14,826 nt of DNA from the NCBI GenBank assembly GCA_019423265.1, contig JAHZBS010000029.1, positions 1 to 14,826 of the forward strand, in the 5' to 3' direction. Shown piece by piece: positions 11,452 to 14,826 of the stretch. A program made the translations under genes and the position numbers. Source of the DNA: Clostridiales bacterium. GTDB taxonomy: Bacteria > Bacillota_A > Clostridia > Lachnospirales > Bianqueaceae. The number at the start of each line of letters is the position of its first letter. Positions within the stretch are counted from its first letter, which is position 1. Under the pieces are notes generated by a model, which saw only the letters and a program-made list of their open reading frames with translations, did no database searches and had not been told where the DNA came from.

Positions 11452-14400
11452 ATGATGATTCCGCTATGGCTACTATTTTGCGGCATTTTTTTGCTGTTTG
11501 TCCTGGTCGATATTGTAGGACACAAAGCGCTAAAGATACGCCGCACTTGGGTACACTGGTGTCTGCTCATCGCGTTGGTGGGGGCGATGGGATTGAGCGG
11601 ATTTTTGGGACTTCGATCCACCCTGCGGTCTAAGAGTGAAAATGATTTGAATCTATATTTGGCGTACCGGTATCTCCAGACAGGAGATGGAGTGAACGCC
11701 TCCAAAAAGGCTGATTTGTGTGCGGGCGACGCAAAGGGGCATGATCAGGTTGTGGCTCTTTTGGCCGACGCCGTAGAGGGAGACTACATAGCGGCATATT
11801 TTGCCGCAACACAGATTATGGAAAACCAGCAGGTAGACCAATCCCTTATGGGCAGTGTGGAAACGGTGTACAACATCGCCTCGGAGGTTCTCGGCATTTC
11901 CGAGGGGGAGGGCGCCAAGAGTGAGCTGCCGTTGGTTGGAATCTCACTGGAAAGTGATGATGTGGCCGTGGACGAGACCATAACGGCCGAGGAGGCGCTG
12001 TTGGAGATCGGGCAGGAGGTCACCGCCTGTTTTGAAGCTCTTGGGTTCAGCGAGGAGCAAAAGCTTCGCTACCACAGTGTATATGAGCTGGACCGCATGA
12101 TCAATTCCAGTGAGCTGTCCCAGATGGACAGCGCTTCGGTCGATGGGATGATCGAAAGCTATCCGAAAGATCCGGATATCCTGCGGCTTGGCGCCAAGTA
12201 CTATATGTACAGCAAGCAGTACGACAAGGCGCGGGACTGTGCGTACCGCCTGCTTCGGGAGGATCGGTGTGCGGAGAACTATGTGGTGTTTACGGATGTG
12301 ATCGCCCAGACAGCCGCGGAGCAAGGCCTGACGGCGGAACTGATGGAGGATGAGGAGGCCAAGAGCCTGCTCAAAAAAGCGGAGACGTTGGAAGAGCGGG
12401 CGGCTGAGTATGAGGTCTTTGGCGACTTCGAGGCGGAAAAGCGGGATGAATTGCTCAACGAAGCTCAGGATCTGCGGGATCAGGCGGCTCGCCTGGATAT
12501 AAGCCGCGCGGTGAACTATCTCCTGGCAAAAAAGCCTCTCCTGGGGGATGATTCGGGGCTGTACGACATCCAGCTTGCCAAACTGTATATTGCACTGGAT
12601 GACCGGGATACGGCGCGGAGTTATATCTATAAGGTGATCGACCGAAATGAAGTGATCCGCGACGACTCCCCCATTAAAAAGCCGCTGTTGGATGTGGTGG
12701 ATGCGTATAACCAGCTGGGACAGGATGAGACCAGCCCTCTGTTGAGCAGTTCCGTCAATAAATTGGTGGTGGCGGAGAGCCAGGGCGTGCTAACCGTTGC
12801 GGAAGGCAATATCAATGGAGAGCTTTCCAACTACATCACATCAACCCTTAAGTACGATCGTATTTTCGTACATATCGGCAAGATCGACACGTCCCAGTAC
12901 CCAACCATTCGCGCCTACGCCAATGTCAACGGCACGAAAGAAAACATGTTTGGCCTTGTCAGCGATTTCACCGAGAAGGATTTTGAGTTGATCGATACGC
13001 AGTACCAAATCCAAGATTTTTCCTTGGTCTCATCGGAAAAGGACCGCCAGATCGCCATCGCCATCGTGATGGATAAGAGCGGAAGCATGTCGGGAACCCC
13101 CATCAACGACGCCAAGCTGGCCGCGGAGGAGTGCATCAACAATATGGATACCGCCTCCCAGAAGATCGCTATCGTCTCCTACGACGACGGCGCGGTGGTG
13201 GACGTTCCTCTTACGTCATCCACGGCCACGCTGACCAGCGGCGTTCGGGAGATCCGCGACGGAGGCGGTACCAATATTTCCGGGGGGATCCAGGCCGGGA
13301 TTGAGGCGCTGGCCAGCGCCAGCGGAACCCGTGCGATTATTTTGCTCACCGACGGTCAGGATGGGAACAGCGAGGAGGCGATGAACGCCGCCATCGAGCG
13401 GGCGAAGCAGGAGGACGTGGTGATTTTCGCCGTTGGATTTGGCGACATCAACAGCGAGTACATGCGAAATATCGCTGAGAGCACAGGCGGAAAGTTCATC
13501 TATGCGGATAATTCTACAGAGCTTTCGGATATTTACCGGACGCTTCAAAAATATATCGTCAACAACTATTGCTTCGAATATACGGTGACACAGAACCCTG
13601 AAACGGATCCCCGCACTTTGATCTTGAGCATCCCATCCTATCAGACCTCTGCCAGCAAAACCTACCGCATCTCCGGCGATCCCGTAGATGAGACAGAGCT
13701 GGGGGAAGGAATTGAGCTGGCGGAAAGCGGTGAGCTGGCGGTATTTTCTGTGACCCCCGGCGGCGTATCCGCCCAGGAGCTACAGCGAGGCGTCAAGGTT
13801 GTCGTCAATGGCGCTGGTTTTGTGGAGGGACTGCACATCAGCGTGGGCGACCTGGCGGTGGATAATCTGAAAGTCCTGGACGCCAACACGGCGGAAGGAA
13901 CCATAACCGGATCGCTGCCGGTGGGACGGTACCCGGTGCGCGCCACCCTACCGGATGGGCGTGTGGATATGAAGACCGATACATTTCGAGTCTTTCGCGC
14001 TGGAGTATCAAAGTCTGTGCGGCTGGGCACAGTGACCATCCAGGCGGACACCATCGGACAGGTGGAGGACAATACGTTTGTGGCATCAGGAAACGTTAGC
14101 ATCAACGGTTTCATCCACAGTGATGGGGATTTGAACATTGTGGCCGACTCTCTGCCAGATAACTTCGATATCAATAGCGGAAATTCTCCCTATCTGGGGG
14201 AGAATGGAAAGCTGGAGGGAAATGGGAAGCTGTATATCAGCTACCAGCAGGCGAAAGCTGTGGGGGAATCCGGCGGGGACCTCCAGAAGCTGGCCTCCAA
14301 CACTTTTGCTGAGTTGGCGATGAACGGCAAGGACTACATCGTTCGGAATGGATTGTTCTCCATGGATGTGAATGGGACAGAGACGGAATTTACCGATACC

Positions 14401-14826
14401 GTATATGACTTTGACGTGAAGATCCCCAATATGGCGAAGATTGAGGTGGCGAAGTGTACGCTGTACGCGGACCGGTTACAGATAGACGCATCGACGCTGG
14501 ATGTGGGGGACATCGTGGATACGGTCAAGCAGGCATTATCCGGCGGAGCTGCCGCGCCCAGCGAAGCGGCAAAACCGTATACCTCTAAGAAAAAAGCGTT
14601 TGGATTTAAGGGCATCGAGGGCAATCTGTCCATGGCTCTTTCCGCCGACGACATCCGAGTCGGAGGGGAAGTCAAACTGAATGTCAATGACGCCATTCAA
14701 TTTGGATTCTTTGGCATTCGAGATTTTAGCATCAAATTTAACACCTTGGACGCCGACCAGGAATACTGGAAGGTCGGCGGAAGTATCGATTTTTCGCACA
14801 TCGTGCCAGGCCTAGGCGGTGCGGGC
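11452..14826 (+). CDS. Large membrane-anchored vWA-domain protein, 3' end outside window
   Basis: An uninterrupted frame of 1125 codons from ATG 11452 to the window end, with no stop. AAAGGGG (11437-11443) lies 8 nt upstream; an in-frame GTG at 11431 is possible but overlaps the other ribosome-like site. Two hydrophobic helices (about 3-23 and 35-55) anchor the N-terminus. Residues ~60-500 are helical with TPR-like units (YPKDPDILRLGAKYYMYSK; YDIQLAKLYIALDD) and a Glu/Ala/Lys coiled region near 310-350. A von Willebrand factor A domain (about 536-710) has a complete MIDAS: Asp541-x-Ser-x-Ser, Thr607 and Asp634. An IPT/TIG-like beta domain (about 765-850) follows, then a long beta-rich region to the end. 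It is probably a surface protein for metal-dependent binding. The partner is unknown. Confidence 0.9.
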   Translation, partial: MMIPLWLLFCGIFLLFVLVDIVGHKALKIRRTWVHWCLLIALVGAMGLSGFLGLRSTLRSKSENDLNLYLAYRYLQTGDGVNASKKADLCAGDAKGHDQVVALLADAVEGDYIAAYFAATQIMENQQVDQSLMGSVETVYNIASEVLGISEGEGAKSELPLVGISLESDDVAVDETITAEEALLEIGQEVTACFEALGFSEEQKLRYHSVYELDRMINSSELSQMDSASVDGMIESYPKDPDILRLGAKYYMYSKQYDKARDCAYRLLREDRCAENYVVFTDVIAQTAAEQGLTAELMEDEEAKSLLKKAETLEERAAEYEVFGDFEAEKRDELLNEAQDLRDQAARLDISRAVNYLLAKKPLLGDDSGLYDIQLAKLYIALDDRDTARSYIYKVIDRNEVIRDDSPIKKPLLDVVDAYNQLGQDETSPLLSSSVNKLVVAESQGVLTVAEGNINGELSNYITSTLKYDRIFVHIGKIDTSQYPTIRAYANVNGTKENMFGLVSDFTEKDFELIDTQYQIQDFSLVSSEKDRQIAIAIVMDKSGSMSGTPINDAKLAAEECINNMDTASQKIAIVSYDDGAVVDVPLTSSTATLTSGVREIRDGGGTNISGGIQAGIEALASASGTRAIILLTDGQDGNSEEAMNAAIERAKQEDVVIFAVGFGDINSEYMRNIAESTGGKFIYADNSTELSDIYRTLQKYIVNNYCFEYTVTQNPETDPRTLILSIPSYQTSASKTYRISGDPVDETELGEGIELAESGELAVFSVTPGGVSAQELQRGVKVVVNGAGFVEGLHISVGDLAVDNLKVLDANTAEGTITGSLPVGRYPVRATLPDGRVDMKTDTFRVFRAGVSKSVRLGTVTIQADTIGQVEDNTFVASGNVSINGFIHSDGDLNIVADSLPDNFDINSGNSPYLGENGKLEGNGKLYISYQQAKAVGESGGDLQKLASNTFAELAMNGKDYIVRNGLFSMDVNGTETEFTDTVYDFDVKIPNMAKIEVAKCTLYADRLQIDASTLDVGDIVDTVKQALSGGAAAPSEAAKPYTSKKKAFGFKGIEGNLSMALSADDIRVGGEVKLNVNDAIQFGFFGIRDFSIKFNTLDADQEYWKVGGSIDFSHIVPGLGGAG

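Noticed and set aside
13662..14174. Minus-strand 170-codon ORF inside the vWA gene
   Set aside because: Shadow of a continuous, domain-bearing plus-strand frame.

Overview
The window looks like chromosome of a low-to-mid GC, Gram-positive, probably spore-forming Clostridia member (a gut Oscillospiraceae or Lachnospiraceae type is my guess). The reasons are strong GGAGG-type ribosome sites, housekeeping promoters with 17-nt spacers, U-tailed hairpin terminators, SH3/NlpC-P60 and LysM/GH18 peptidoglycan enzymes, a Zn-dependent phospholipase C relative and a YesL-type membrane protein. I see no tRNA, rRNA, CRISPR array, insertion sequence or prophage gene. The organism assignment is inference.

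Layout. 1-1115: promoter and a YesL/DUF624-like membrane protein with a long acidic tail. 1116-1412: no protein gene, but a compact unit of promoter, three hairpins and terminator (about 1224-1336) that reads as a small RNA or attenuated leader. 1413-2135: YgjP-type metallopeptidase. 2136-2519: a strong promoter and a long structured leader in front of a secreted SH3/poly-Ser/NlpC-P60 hydrolase (2520-3923, TTG start). 3939-3977: strong terminator. 4027-4986: AraC-family regulator. 5005-6428: LysM-SH3-GH18 spore-type glycosidase with a candidate sigma-E promoter and an inverted repeat covering its ribosome site. 6539-7782: Gfo/Idh/MocA oxidoreductase with its own promoter and a palindrome at the transcription start. 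7881-8483 (minus): TatD-associated type radical SAM protein, converging on a shared hairpin. 8626-10347: an ECF sigma factor operon (sigma, two-helix membrane protein, zinc-ribbon membrane protein) behind an ECF-type promoter. 10348-11280 (minus): Zn-dependent phospholipase C family protein whose stop codon abuts that of the ECF operon. 11390-14826: the start (1125 codons, no stop in the window) of a large membrane-anchored vWA protein, divergent from the phospholipase.

Most genes appear to be single transcription units with their own promoters. The one clear multigene unit is the ECF operon. Its promoter (TGAACC, 16 nt, CGTATC) matches the form of ECF autoregulatory promoters, and its second and third genes encode membrane proteins in the position where anti-sigma and sensor proteins are usual. 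This is the most likely little-studied system here. Several neighbours act at or on the cell envelope, but the sequence does not prove a shared regulon.
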